Shown here: positions 11,138 through 22,093 of the stretch, in pieces | Layout of the letters: the number at the start of each line of letters is the position of its first letter | Numbering within the stretch: position 1 is the first letter of the stretch | Source of the DNA: Cristatella mucedo | Lineage: Eukaryota; Bryozoa; Phylactolaemata; Cristatellidae | Assembly: GCA_009760855.2 (NCBI GenBank) | Contig: WPIO01000045.1 | Coordinates: 2,747,501-2,811,500, forward strand | Length of the DNA stretch: 64,000 nucleotides | Direction: 5' to 3' | The notes under the pieces: model-generated | Seen by the model: the letters and a program-made list of their open reading frames with translations, nothing else | Database searches by the model: none | Told to the model about the DNA's origin: nothing | Program-made: the position numbers and the translations under genes

Positions 11138-11229
11138 ATGGGCAACCAGCTGACAGGGATTGCGCCTTCAGAAATTTTGCCCATCGAGAGGTATTTTGCA
11201 AATGCAAGTGGGCATGAGTTTGACATCAG
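11138..11229 (+). CDS. PIK3R4: VPS15 coding exon 1 (N-terminus, myristoylation site)
   Basis: This exon encodes residues 1-30 plus two bases. It starts MGNQLTGIAPSEILPIE, matching the conserved N-myristoylation start of VPS15 (Gly2). An in-frame TAA lies directly before the ATG (11135-11137), so this start is forced for this transcript. The donor is CAG|GTAAGA and the exon ends in phase 2. The +4 base is G, while the -3 base is T, so the Kozak context is only moderate. Any untranslated first exon is not identifiable. Confidence 0.92.
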
Positions 11230-11404
11230 GTAAGAGAAAATGCAGCTATAATTTATATAATTGCTCCCTGCACAGGACCGCTAAGTTTTTTTACTTGAGG
11301 TTCATCGCTTCACTTAGTAGGACCAAGTAAATAATACTCTCAAAGATCAGGGCCGTAGCTTACGGTATGCTGAAGTTTAGAATGTGAGCTTTTTTGTTCT
11401 GTAG

Positions 11405-11529
11405 TTTGGGGAGCACGAGATTCCTGAAGGTCGCACGCGTTAAGAGCAAGGATGGTTTGACAGTTGCAAAAGTTTTCGTAATACACGATCCGTCATTGCC
11501 AGTTAATCCTTACAAAAAGAAAATCGAAG
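11405..11529 (+). CDS. PIK3R4: VPS15 coding exon 2 (kinase-like N-lobe)
   Basis: This exon encodes residues 31-72, beginning [14 protein letters not shown], the degenerate nucleotide-binding loop of VPS15, then [13 protein letters not shown] with K53 at the position of the catalytic lysine. The acceptor is TTTTTTGTTCTGTAG and the donor is GAAG|GTGAGG. It ends with one base of a codon. The preceding intron is 175 nt. Confidence 0.95.
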
Positions 11530-11569
11530 GTGAGGCCCTATTGCATAGTCTGTATACTCCTGCCGCCAG
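11530..11569 (+). other. 40-nt intron of VPS15
   Basis: It starts GTGAGG and ends CCGCCAG. Removing it joins KKKIE to ASQAELQ in frame. Keeping it shifts the frame to an early stop. All other introns here are 94 nt or longer. Confidence 0.75.
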
Positions 11570-11691
11570 CATCACAGGCCGAGCTTCAATCCCTGCTTAG
11601 TAAATTCCCCAATCAACCCACGATTGCTATTTTAGAGATAAGAAACGAGCTGCAAGGAGCCGACAACTGCTTGTCCTACCAGAGAATAATC
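11570..11691 (+). CDS. PIK3R4: VPS15 coding exon 3
   Basis: This exon encodes residues 73-113, including [15 protein letters not shown], which corresponds to the NCLPFQK region of vertebrate VPS15. The reading frame requires the acceptor CCGCCAG at 11569. The more obvious CACAG ten bases later would shift the frame. This leaves an intron of only 40 nt (11530-11569) whose length is not a multiple of three. The donor is ATC|GTGAGT, phase 0. Confidence 0.85.
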
Positions 11692-12383
11692 GTGAGTATT
11701 TTTCATGGGCTTATGTCCGGTACAAACAGCCCAAAATCAAACATATATGGTGTTGGTGTCAATGCGTTTAGTATCACTCCGTCCAACCGTGACTCTTAAT
11801 GACCTCTTTTGTCTGGATAGGCATAGAAGCCACTAGCTTCTGCGGTCTCTTCCAATGCGTCGTATTTCACCGAGCCCAATTTTTACTAGTAAGGCCGGCT
11901 GCTAATGTAGGCTGAACATGCCACGGTCACCTGTCGATATTGCTCCCTTGTCGGTCGTTCTATAGGGTTCAGATCAGGCAACTGGAAAGGCCAGGGCATG
12001 AGCCCCACACACCGATTCGTCTAAAAAATGCTTTCCTAGCCTGGCAGTGTGATTAAGCTTAATATTCTGCCATATGACGAAACTTAATGTAGAGTATTTC
12101 AGCTTTGAGATTTAACTCACCTAAGCAACGACAGTATGATTACAGTACTTTTTTGGGAAAATCCGGTATAGTGCTGATGCAGTGGATCAATCGCTATCCT
12201 GATCTGCTGTCGGCACAAGGGGAGGTATTTACTTACCCACGACCGGCTTCTCGTGGCTCGTTTTGGCGCCTAGTTCACGATGCCTAGGAGATCATTGCCC
12301 GAATGCACTATGAAAGTGCGACAGGATGCCTGGCATGAAATAAGCCTCGAAAATGCTAGCCTTCGCTTACTGGGCACCACTGA

Positions 12384-13103
12384 ATAATAATAATAATAAT
12401 AATAATACTTTTGATAAAGCGCTCTCAGAGAACTTAATCTCTTTCTAGGCACTTTACATTTGCTGCAAAGAGAAACACGACTGAATGGTGAGTAATATCA
12501 TGCTTGATAAACTAATGTAATGTAAGGACCTCATGGTTAGGGTGACGTGCCCAGGGTCAGCATGCAAGTGTGGTTAGTGGCAGCACAGTGTCAGCACTCA
12601 TAAGCACATGAAGGATGAATCACAGGGACCCACTAAATGCTTTTCTAAATAGGTGCGTTTTTAAGCTCTTTTTAAATGTGGTCAAATCAGAGCGTGTTCT
12701 GACGCAAGTCGGAAGGGGTCTGTGAGCAAACGAACTAAACGCTCGGTCTCCAAAGGATTTGAGGTTTGTACGAGGTATTGGCTAACTGTTGGATTCCGAA
12801 AATCAGGTCGTACGATGCTTGGCCTGGTGGGGGAGTAGATCTGAGAGAATATAGGCTGGAGCCAAAAAATGAAGTAACCTAAACGTGAGTGACAAAACCT
12901 TGAAAACGATCCGTTGCGGTGCCAGTGCAGGTCGGCGAGAAGTGGTGTGATATGGCAGCAGTGATGCTCGCGACAGACAAGCCTAGCTGCAGAGTTTTGC
13001 ACCAGCTGTAATCGCCTGATTGCACATGCCGGTAGGCCAGCAAGCAGTGAGTTGCAGAAGTCAAGACGGAATGTCACAAATGCAGAAATCATATTTGGCC
13101 CCC
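12384..13103 (-). mobile_element. LINE copy, C-terminal ORF2 and 3' end
   Basis: On the minus strand it runs from AFVTFRLDFCNSLLAGLPAC to RLLTDPFRL, then the 3' UTR, terminal hairpin and (TTA)n tail (12384-12407 on the + strand). It is 5'-truncated with several shifts. Confidence 0.9.
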
Positions 13104-13650
13104 GACCACACCCACTACAAGAAGGCTGCTGAAGTCGAGTTTGTATGTACCGACGAGTCGAAATTCATGCTTATTGCTACCAGCTATTGAGGAACAGTCA
13201 TCAATGAAATTTTTTGGCAATCGTCTTATGGTTTTGAGTTGCTTCTGCTACGTGGGTATCAGAAGTCTGCGCCGTATGAATGGACTTACGAACCAGCACG
13301 TGTACATCGATTTGGTAAATAAAAGACATGCAGGGATCCCAAGTGATAGAGCTGGGGACTGATTACATCTGGCAGACGGACAATGATCCAAAGCACACAG
13401 TGCTAGATTCCTAAAGGTGTTAAGCTGTTGCAGCTGTCATAGTCATGGGTTGGCCGAGTCCATCGCCAGACCTATATCTCATGGAGCGTCCTTGGTATAG
13501 GTTGGAGAGCTGTTTGAGGTCAGATTTAGTGCCTGCTAGGACTCTGGAAGAGCTGTTTAGGCAGCCAGTAGTTATGGGGTAATATTACCTCCTAGACTTG
13601 TCAGAGGTTGACAGACTCTATGCCGAAGCTTATTACAGAGGTTTTTATAA
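13104..13650 (+). mobile_element. Tc1/mariner transposase remnant
   Basis: Across frames it shows TDESKFM (first catalytic Asp), LGTDYIWQTDNDPKHT (second Asp) and WPSPSPDLYLMERPWYRLE (third acidic residue), the DDE signature of Tc1/mariner. Stops and frameshifts are numerous. A minus-strand LINE abuts its left end. Confidence 0.85.
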
Positions 13651-13794
13651 ATCGTGGATGCCCGAGCTCTTATTATTTTATGTGATGTAAATAATAGTTT
13701 TATGTATGCAATTTATTAAAGCAGTTACTCGGTATCTAATGTTCATAAATTGATGAATTCTTATGTATGCCAAGTTGAAAGCCATTAGTCGCAC

Positions 13795-13799
<5 letters not shown>

Positions 13800-13836
<37 letters not shown>

Positions 13837-14195
13837 CACTTGATAAAGCGCCCTCAGAGAACTTAATCTCTTTCTAGGCGCTTTACATTTGCTGCAAAGT
13901 GAAATGCAATAGAATGGTAAGTAAAATCATGCTTGAAAAACAAACAAAATGAATAATATGGTTAGGGGTGACATGCACAGGGTCAGCATGCAAATGTGGT
14001 TAGTGGCAGCATGCACAGTGTCAGCACGCATAAGCACATCAAGGACGAATCACAGGGGCCCACTAAATGCTGTCCTAAATAGGTGTGTTTTTAAGTTCCT
14101 TTTAAATGTGGTCAGGTCAGGGGATGTTTTGACGCAGGTCGAGAGGGAGTTCCAGGCTTTGGGAGCATACGAACGTGGTTGGGTGTAGTCATTCC
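13800..14195 (-). mobile_element. LINE 3' end copy
   Basis: A long (AAT)n tail at 13800-13834 is followed by a perfect hairpin (aaagcgccc ... ggcgcttt), the 3' UTR, and the C-terminal frame ending TFKRNLKTHLFRTAF. It is truncated near the AWNSL motif, about 14190. Confidence 0.92.
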
Positions 14196-14562
14196 GGTAG
14201 GGCAAGACTTGTGAGAAAGTGTACTTCTTAACTTTTCTTTTTTGCTTGAGAGGATGTCTGTTCATTAGTGAATAACCTATGTAGAGTCACAACATTATAT
14301 CGACCAGAGAAACTGTATATCACACAGGTCGCGTATCCTGAATCTCATCTTTAGTTCATGGCTAATTTTACTACATGTTAATGCGTGGGCCTGTCATACT
14401 TTGTCTCCTATGCTTGTTTAAATTTCTAATTGCTTCTAAACACGTGGCTAGGTGCACATGCCATGCTCGATTTTTTGTCAGCCATGTTAAAATCCAGGGA
14501 ACAGTTTTTAGTGCTGCCACGACCACTGTGTCACTGGCTGGCCAAGTGGTTAGATTACAACT

Positions 14563-15215
14563 CTTGCATAGTAATAATATTAAACTTGATGAAGCACCTT
14601 CACAGAACTCAATCTCTTTCTAGGCGCTTTACATTTGCTGCAAAGGAAATACGATCGAATGATGAGTGGTATCATGCTTGATAAACAACATGAATGACAT
14701 GGTTAGGGCTGCCAGGCACAGGGTCAGCATGCAAGTGCTGCTAGTGGTAGCATGCATAGTCAATACACATAAGTAAATAAAGGACGAATCGCAGTGACCC
14801 ACTAAATGCTGTCCTAAATAGGCATGTTTTAAGTTCTTTTTAAATGTGGTCAAGTCAGGGGTGTTGTGACACAAGTCGGAGTTCCAGGCTTTAGGAGCGT
14901 TCGAGCTAAATACAGGGTCTCCAAGGGATTTGAGGTTTGTACGAGGTACAGGTAAACAGTTAATTTCTGAAAAAGATGCTTGGCCTGGTGGGGATTAGAT
15001 CTGATAGATAGGCTGGAGCCAAAGAATGAATGGAACCTAAAAGTGAGTGACAGTACCCGTGAAATCGATCCATTGCTCTACTGGCAGCCAGTGCAGGTCG
15101 ACGAGGAGTGGTGTGATGTGGCAACTGCGACACTTAGGACAGACAAGCCTAGCTGCAGAGTTTTGCACCAGCTGTAAGTGCCTGATTGCGCGTGCATCCG
15201 GTAGAATAGTGTTCG
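14563..15215 (-). mobile_element. LINE C-terminal ORF2 and 3' end
   Basis: Same organisation as 12384-13103: hairpin at about 14590-14632, 3' UTR, then minus frames covering RHLQLVQNSAARLVC and HITPLLVDLHWLPVEQ. Confidence 0.9.
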
Positions 15216-15615
15216 TGCTGTTTATTTGCAATCGAAGCATCGTCGTCGTCGTCAGTTTGTGTGCCCCCTTCCCCGTGGAGTAGACGCTAATTTGCTTTCG
15301 GAGTCTTTTAAGCATCTGATAGTTTTCCTAAGCATGCTTGCTGCTGCTGTCATACTTAGATGATAATGTCTATTTGTGTCTAGTCTCAGCTTAAAAAACT
15401 TTGTTTTACATTCATTTTTTTTCACAATCTGTGGTGTACTCTTATTTTTATGTTCACTTCTGCATGACCTTATTTGTATATGCAGAACTGTCAAAACTCG
15501 AATTTGGACGTCAGTTCTATGATGCCACATACATAAGCCACAGGTTGACATCGTAAATTATATTTAACAATTGTATTAGCCACCTTTGTAATACTGTATA
15601 TGTCTAGGAACTACT
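15216..15615. other. Intron sequence, nothing recognised
   Basis: Intron 3 of VPS15. A short CGT run at 15239-15252 is the only simple feature. Confidence 0.4.
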
Positions 15616-15617
15616 GC

Positions 15618-15725
15618 TCATTTAATAATAATTAGTCATTTGTATAGTAGCCTAAGAGAAATGTATCACTGTCCAGACACTTTTCATGTTGCTGTAAGGG
15701 AATAAATATCTATGGGTTAGTGACG
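15618..15725 (-). mobile_element. Decayed LINE or SINE 3' terminus
   Basis: An ATT-rich run is followed by a relic of the hairpin and 'cttttcatgttgctgtaaggg', equivalent to 'ctttacatttgctgcaaagg'. Confidence 0.55.
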
Positions 15726-15984
15726 TGCAAGGTATCAAACGTGGATTCCAAAGATGTAGCATGCTTTGGCCAGAATGCAAAAGCAAGCATGAGACTCGTA
15801 GCCACCGGTTGGCACGATCTCAAGCTAGTAACTTGCACTGTATTATGCATAAGCACATAATGCTCACTGAAACAAAAAAAGACCACTGGGGCGAAGAGAC
15901 AGCTTACCGGAAGAGATGCATCTTAAGTTGATTCTGGCAGGATGCAAGGTCATGGCAAGCAGTGACCTGCAGCAAAAGCAAGCT

Positions 15985-16140
15985 GTTGCAAGCATATAAA
16001 GTGTCTAACCCCAGGGTTAATGTACTTGCACTTTGCGACCTAGGTCATTAATTCGAGACCTGTATCTGACAATCCTTTATTATCTGCTGAAAATGGTGGT
16101 CACAGCCATGGCGGCTCTTCTGCCACTATATAAAGTTAGG
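15985..16140 (+). mobile_element. SINE-2, decayed
   Basis: It shows 'gcgacctaggtcattaattcgagacc' and 'caatcctttattatctgctg' followed by 'atggcggctcttctgccactata', parallel to the copy at 9150-9305. Confidence 0.65.
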
Positions 16141-16811
16141 CTATTTGATCAGGTGGTTTTTAATTTCTTTAAGTGACTTGTAAACCACACCGTAGATATT
16201 GAAATCGATTGAATGCTTGATAGGGAGCAATTGAAGCTCAGGCAGGAGTTGCATAATGCGGCTCCTATACAATTGACGACAGACCAGACAAGTTGCTGAG
16301 TTTTGCTTTAGCCTGTAGATGATTAATAGTACTAGCAGGTTGGGGCCATAATTGAAAGGAATTACTGTAATCCAGATGCTATGTTATGAGCGCTTGAACC
16401 AGTATTGCATCTGTCTTTTGTCTATGCAGGCCCTGGTTTGGCGATGTTACCTTGCTGAAAGTAGGCCGAGTTGTCAGTGAAAGAATTGCGTTCACATGCT
16501 AACACGTCATTTTGGAATTATTTGTACTTTGTTCGACGTTGATTGGGGGTGTAATGCCAGCTGGATTAATCTTGAGGGTTAGGTCATACAACTGTCGGTG
16601 GCACTAGGTTTCCCATCATTGCTAGGTTGGTCGTATCATTGTTTTACCTATACATAGCAATGTAAATTGATTCCGAACTTACTGGTGGATTGGTATGCGC
16701 TCATTTACTTGGCTGCATTGCTTTGCCTAGCTTGTCTGTGTTGGGCGCTCATTTCGTACGTTCCTTTGATTATAAACAAGTTCCCAGTTCTTATATGACT
16801 TATGATTTTAG

Positions 16812-16961
16812 GTCCTCGAAAAAGTGGGGTTTTTGTTTCGACAGTATGTGCAGTACAACCTATATGACAGGATAAGTACTCGGCCGTTCTTGATGTCGAT
16901 TGAAAAAAAATGGATTGCTTTTCAGTTGCTTTGTGCAATTAACCATTGCCATAAAACTGGG
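16812..16961 (+). CDS. PIK3R4: VPS15 coding exon 4
   Basis: This exon encodes residues 114-163 with [19 protein letters not shown] and [11 protein letters not shown], near-identical in pattern to vertebrate VPS15. The acceptor is TGATTTTAG and the donor GGG|GTAAGC, both phase 0. The upstream intron is 5.1 kb and filled with LINE and Tc1/mariner remnants. Confidence 0.96.
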
Positions 16962-17317
16962 GTAAGCAAGCAACAATCAGTATGTAGACTTCTTGAAGCT
17001 GTACAAATGCTGTCAAACTGCAGTGTTCTTTCTTCAACCTATTAATGTTTATCCTGGTGTTGAAGCATTTCTACCGGAAGCATGCATGCCTATCTTGCTA
17101 CATCATTCAAGTGACATAAAATCTCATGGTTAGATCATTTCATTTTAGCACTGTTCGTTGTGAAAACTTATGACTATTTACTGTTATACAGTATATACCA
17201 TAGCACTCTTTCACATGTGATTTGGGGCGGGCTTTTTCGTTGGCCTCATTTTGTGTGTACGTTGTGAGAATAGCTACAATGTCAGCATTGGGCTTTTTAA
17301 ATATAATGTAAAAATAA

Positions 17318-17463
17318 ATATAATTCATTTATATAGCGCCCCTAGAGAACTTAATCTCTATTCAGACGCTTCACATATGCCTCGGGGCTCGAGGCCACGA
17401 CCTCAGTCAGACCTTGGTCGGGGCGAGCACCTTAATTGCTAGACCAAACCAGCTCGGCGTTAA
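17318..17463 (-). mobile_element. SINE-1, nearly full
   Basis: On the minus strand it has gccgagctggtttggtctag as the A-box region, then 'ccttggtcgggg' complement and B-box-like 'gtggcctcgagccccgagg'. The LINE-type hairpin tail with 'tagagattaagttctct' follows, ending at an 'aattcatttatata' run. Confidence 0.9.
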
Positions 17464-17714
17464 GGCCAGTGCATCCTTTATTCGTTTTCTTTTCAACATT
17501 TACTATATAGGATTGACTGTGGTAATGATAAGTTAAATTGGGCTGTAATAGGGCTGTGTAAATCATGGTCTGCAGTCTGACACATTTTAATTGTTAAAAA
17601 TATCCACCCGGCATCACCACCTATGCATTACCAAGACCAGTCAATTCAGCTGTAACTCATTTCCTTCAGGGCCTTTCTTCCAGCTGCTTGCCTTATTTTT
17701 TAGTTTCCGTGATA

Positions 17715-19560
17715 GATTATAATAACAACGAAAAATGTGTACAACACACAGGGAACTTACTGTCTTTCTAAGCACTTAACATGTGCTGTAAAGAAAGCAT
17801 GATCGATCGAACGATTGATGGTAAAATGCTCAATATCAACAAGCAAGATGTGTTTAGGGCGACATGCACTCCGTCAACTTTTTATATATGGTTATTAGCA
17901 GCATGTAGAGTGTCAGTACACACAAGCATATTAAGGACAAATAACAAGAACCCATCAAATTCTGTCACAAATAAGTGCATTTTAACTTCTGTCTAAATTT
18001 CGTGAGGTCGGGGATTGTCGTGAAGTCAGTCGGGAGTGAGTTTTGGGCTTTGAAGTAGCTTGACTAAAGCCACTGTCTCCTAACGATATGACGTTTGTAT
18101 TAAGTATAGCTTAACGATTGATTCATGCAAGCAGGTGGTCAATGTGCCTAGCCTGGTGTGGGGAGTAGTTCTGATAGATAGGCAGGAGCCAGAGAATGAA
18201 GTGACCTAAAAGTGAGTATCAGAACGTTGAAGTCGATGAGCTGCTTGATTGGAAGCCTCGGCTAGAAGTGGTGTGAAGTGATACTGCAAGGCTTACAACC
18301 GACAAGCCTAGCTGCTGAGTTTTGCACCAGCTGTAAGCGCCTAATTGCATGGACTGGTAGACCCTCTAGTGTTGAGTTGTATAAAGTGAGACGGGATTTT
18401 AGAAATGCAGCGACAAGTTTGGATTTAGTATCCCTGCCTAAGCAAGTTCGAACTTAAGCAAAATTACGCCGTTGAAAGTAAGCAGACTTTACTGTGAAAC
18501 TGATGTGTTTACCTAGGGCAAGGTCGATTTGAGACAGGACGCCTAGATTTCGCGCATATGCGACAGGAGCTAAGCTTTCAGCGCCAATTTTGATCGTTAA
18601 GCTTTCCAATTTTTGAGTTACACTTAGTTTACCTATTCTCTGCCAGCCATACCGATCTGGTTTAGTCAAGTACTCGCCCCGACCAAGGTTTGGCTGAGTT
18701 TGTGGGCTCGAGCCCCGAGGCATATGTGAAGCGCCTGAATAGTGATTAAATTCTCTTGGGGCGCTATACAAATCAATTACATTATAACATGTCATGTGTG
18801 CCAATGTCAGCAATACATGCAGCCAGAGAGTTGAGAAAGTTCAACATGCTGGGGGGCCAGGAGGGATCAAAGCAAGGGTACAACTGAGTCTTATCTGCAT
18901 TTAAATTGAATGCCTAGATTGTGCTTCCCGATCACATCGGCTAGAGGAGGAGGAAAACTATGAAGAGAAGCAGACAATGCACGAAATCCTGTGGTAGCCC
19001 GTACTTCAGCTGTTCCTCAGATGACCCTTTTTCTGTCCATGTCAATGCCCTGTAGTCTCCCACTGAGGTAAGACTAAACTGTTATAGCACAGTGCTAGTG
19101 ATGCCCAGGCGAGATGAGAGGTACTCGAGCAAGACTTGATGATCGATAGATCAAGTGCTGCTGAAAGATCAAGCAAAACAAGGAACGAGACTTTACCTAA
19201 GGCTGCATTCCTTAGAAAGTCGTTCTACACCCTATGCAATGCTGGCTCTTTGGTGATTTGCTTTAAAACCAGACTGGAACTTGCTTGTTAGGTGCAAAGT
19301 TTAAATATAAGACCTCAGCTGGTCTTCAACCACTTCTTACAGTCTCTTTAATAGGACTGGCAGAAAGGAAATTTGGCAGAAGCTACTCAAATTTTCTATT
19401 ACTAGTGTTCCTTTTTAATTAGTGACCTGGCTGCAGCCTTTTTTATAGGCTCATGGACATGTCCTGAAGCCTAGGACATATCTATAATGTTAGGTAGTTT
19501 TGGCAGCAGCAGCAGCAGGTGTATGCATCTTAGAACTAGGACCCTTGGTGTAGGGTTTAG
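17715..19560 (-). mobile_element. Long LINE copy, RT to 3' end, with nested SINE-1
   Basis: Reading the minus strand from about 19450: LPVLLKRL near the RT start, SFLVLLDLSAALD (palm Asp, about 19165-19200), LKYGLPQD, a decayed ADKTQLYPCFDPS at about 18870-18905, then the C-terminal region and 3' UTR to about 17715. A + strand SINE-1 interrupts it at about 18640-18785. Many frameshifts are present. Confidence 0.85.
18640..18785 (+). mobile_element. SINE-1 nested in LINE
   Basis: It carries 'actcgccccgaccaaggttt', 'gtgggctcgagccccgagg' and hairpin 'gcgcctgaatag...ggggcgct'. The LINE on either side resumes at positions corresponding to about 38790 and 38900 of the + strand copy. Confidence 0.88.
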
Positions 19561-19839
19561 ATGACCTTTCGTCTTCTTTGATTGGGTCATGAATTTCAAG
19601 ACGAAGTCATTTGTAGCCTCCTTTATCGTAGACATTGAGGTGATGCACAGAATTTAGGGAAGATAGTCCTGTGAGGTTTTTATTGAGAGATAGGAGTCCA
19701 GAGGGGATGATGCTACCTCATAGAGGATGCTGATCCTGTCCACATTTCAAGCAAAAAAACTAGGAAAGCGATCAGCTGGAATCTTAAGGATTTCTAGGAT
19801 CTCTTTCAGTCTATGGCGTATGACCTCGAATCTAAAGTC

Positions 19840-20330
19840 ATAAAGTCTAAAGTCATGAATCCCGTGAACCTCGAGATCCATGCCATTGATGCTGTCCAAG
19901 CTTGAATATCTTCTTTGCCTCTGCTTCTTAATCCTCCTTCTGACCTGTCATCGGTGGTGAAATGCTTTAACGGGACACTACCTGACATGCTCGATGATTT
20001 TGTGGCTCTGGCTAAGCACACTATGCACCCTTGCCTAGGCGACCTATATGTTAACCGCAGACATTTAACTATCTAGATCTACTAAGGTCAAGCTTAACAA
20101 AGCTTACAAATTATCATGATTGACTGTCAATCAACAGGCACAGGACGACTAAATTAGATAATAAGATACACCAAAGATGCTTCTTACCAAATGATCCTAA
20201 TTGTGATCTGAATGGTTACTTACCTAGCTTCTTTATCAGCAAGATAGACAAGATCAGAGAGCCTACCCTAAGGTAGCTGGATCCCTTCTGTACTTTTATT
20301 CCACAATAACAAAATGCCCTCTTTGGTACG
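19840..20330 (+). mobile_element. LINE EN-RT linker fragment
   Basis: It shares 'tctgcttcttaatcctccttctgacctgtc' with 45500-45530 and 'agcttctttatcagcaagatagacaagatcagag' with 53280-53405, all from the linker between endonuclease and RT. It lies opposite in orientation to the RT copy just to its left. Confidence 0.65.
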
Positions 20331-20429
20331 GCAGAACGTAAATTTTTTCTATTCCCAGGTCTCCAAGGATCTGTAAAAGTTAAGCATGCTTTGAACTAAG
20401 TGCATTATTGTTAAGTCGTCATTGTGCAT

Positions 20430-20512
20430 AAGCAAATGTAAAACATCTAGAAAAAGATTGAGTTCTCTTATGATGCTTTATCAAGTCTATTATTATTATT
20501 ATTAAAATTATG
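20430..20512 (+). mobile_element. LINE 3' terminus fragment
   Basis: The decayed hairpin ends 'gatgctttatcaag' and is followed by an ATT tail. Confidence 0.75.
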
Positions 20513-20629
20513 TTGCACAGGTACAGCTCCACGGGTCATGCTGTTGCATTTGGCAATGCTCATCTGCATGAAAATAGCTGTCCTATTCCAAATTGAACTT
20601 TAACTAGATGACCGAATCAGCTACACCGG

Positions 20630-20960
20630 CAGGTTTACTTACATTCAGCCACATAACAATGCTAAAATTTGGGCTTGCTTACATAGGGCTACTACGTCCA
20701 AATTGGTCGACTTATTTGTGACATCACGTCTCGACTTCTGTAACTCACTGCTTGCTAATCTACCGGCCTGTGCAATTAGGGTGCTTAAAGTTGTTTAAAA
20801 AATCTGCAACTAGGCTTGTTTGCCGTGAACGGCGCAGTTGTCACATCACACCTCTTCTTCCCGACTTGACTCACGGCTTCCTATCAAGCAGTGCCCCGAC
20901 TGCAAGGTTCCCCAGCCTGCTGCTCCATTCAGTGCCATGCAGTCGTAATGCCTACACGTC
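20630..20960 (+). mobile_element. LINE C-terminal ORF2 fragment
   Basis: It encodes, with shifts, TSRLDFCNSLLANLPACAI and SATRLVCRERRSCHITPLLP. The 3' end is missing. Confidence 0.85.
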
Positions 20961-21885
20961 TCCTCGGGAGCTATGCTTTCTGCTTTATAAATCTGATGCG
21001 CTGATCTGTTGAGTGCTGATCTGTTGAGTTCACGCGTGCGATCGATGAGCTAGGTGGCCGGCAAGAAAGATCAAATGAGCTATGGAACTTGAAAAGGTTC
21101 TGCTTGGGGATATTACGGCAGCCGATCACTCAGTGGTGCTGGGTTTGCCGGCAGCAGCCGTAGCTAGCCCACTTAAGTCTTCGACGTGTTTGAACACCTA
21201 GATTATTTAAAGATGTAATGTCAGAAAACCCCAGTTAGAACTTAGCAGCACATTTCTCTGGGAAACTGGTGTTATCTACAACTGCATTTGCCATAACCAA
21301 GCAGTGGGTCTAGGGTTGGAGCTGGCTTCAGGATTTTGACTGCTCCACTGCTGTCACTCATAGTTGTAGCTTCAAATGAAATACTTCCGGTAAGTATACT
21401 ATGTTGAAACTTTGGTTGACTAAATGGGAATGGCAGGGATATAAGGTTTATTTATGTTTGCATGAGGTGCCATTTACTCGGTGGGGCACTGTGTAACTGC
21501 AGTAATATTACTCTCATCCTTGTGCTTTGGTTGTGCGGCAAGCCCGAAATCTGGCTTTTTTTCAGTTTACCCCTGGGATTCTTTCTCTGCATTCCATCTG
21601 AAATGTATTAGCCAGTTTCAAGTTGTTTATTTGATGCAGGCCGCCGGAAGAATATGCCACTTAGCATAGGTGGCACTTATAGTTTAATTGTTAATAAGTG
21701 TAATGCGGCATTATCAATATGAATTTAGCAAATCTATCGTGGTACTGTTGAGCAGTCGTTGATCCTTTGAGCCCGACTAATACTTGGGGAAGTATCCAGA
21801 AGTGACCCTCAGCAAGGTTCTCCTCTCCACAGATGGCCACCTCATTGGTAATTTCAAGTACTCGTATAGAGATAAAATGCTGAAT
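20961..21885. other. Intron sequence, nothing recognised
   Basis: Part of intron 4. Open frames such as 21481-21669 lack known motifs. Confidence 0.35.
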
Positions 21886-21889
21886 GGAA

Positions 21890-21995
21890 CATTCGATGCA
21901 TTTCCTTTGCAGCAATGTAAAGCGCCTAGAAAGAGATTGAGTTCTCTGGGGCACTTTATCAGGTGTATTATTATCATTATTATTATTATTAATTA
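21890..21995 (+). mobile_element. LINE 3' terminus fragment
   Basis: It has 'tttcctttgcagcaatgtaa' followed by an intact AGCGCC ... GGCACT hairpin and an ATT tail. Confidence 0.85.
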
Positions 21996-22039
21996 CATAG
22001 CAGGTGAAAAAATATGTTACTAATTAGACTGCCCTAATG

Positions 22040-22093
22040 TACGTACCTGTACATATATACTATGACTACGTACCTGTACATATATACTATGAC
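22040..22093. repeat. Perfect 27-bp tandem duplication
   Basis: Positions 22040-22066 and 22067-22093 are identical (tacgtacctgtacatatata...). Confidence 0.9.
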
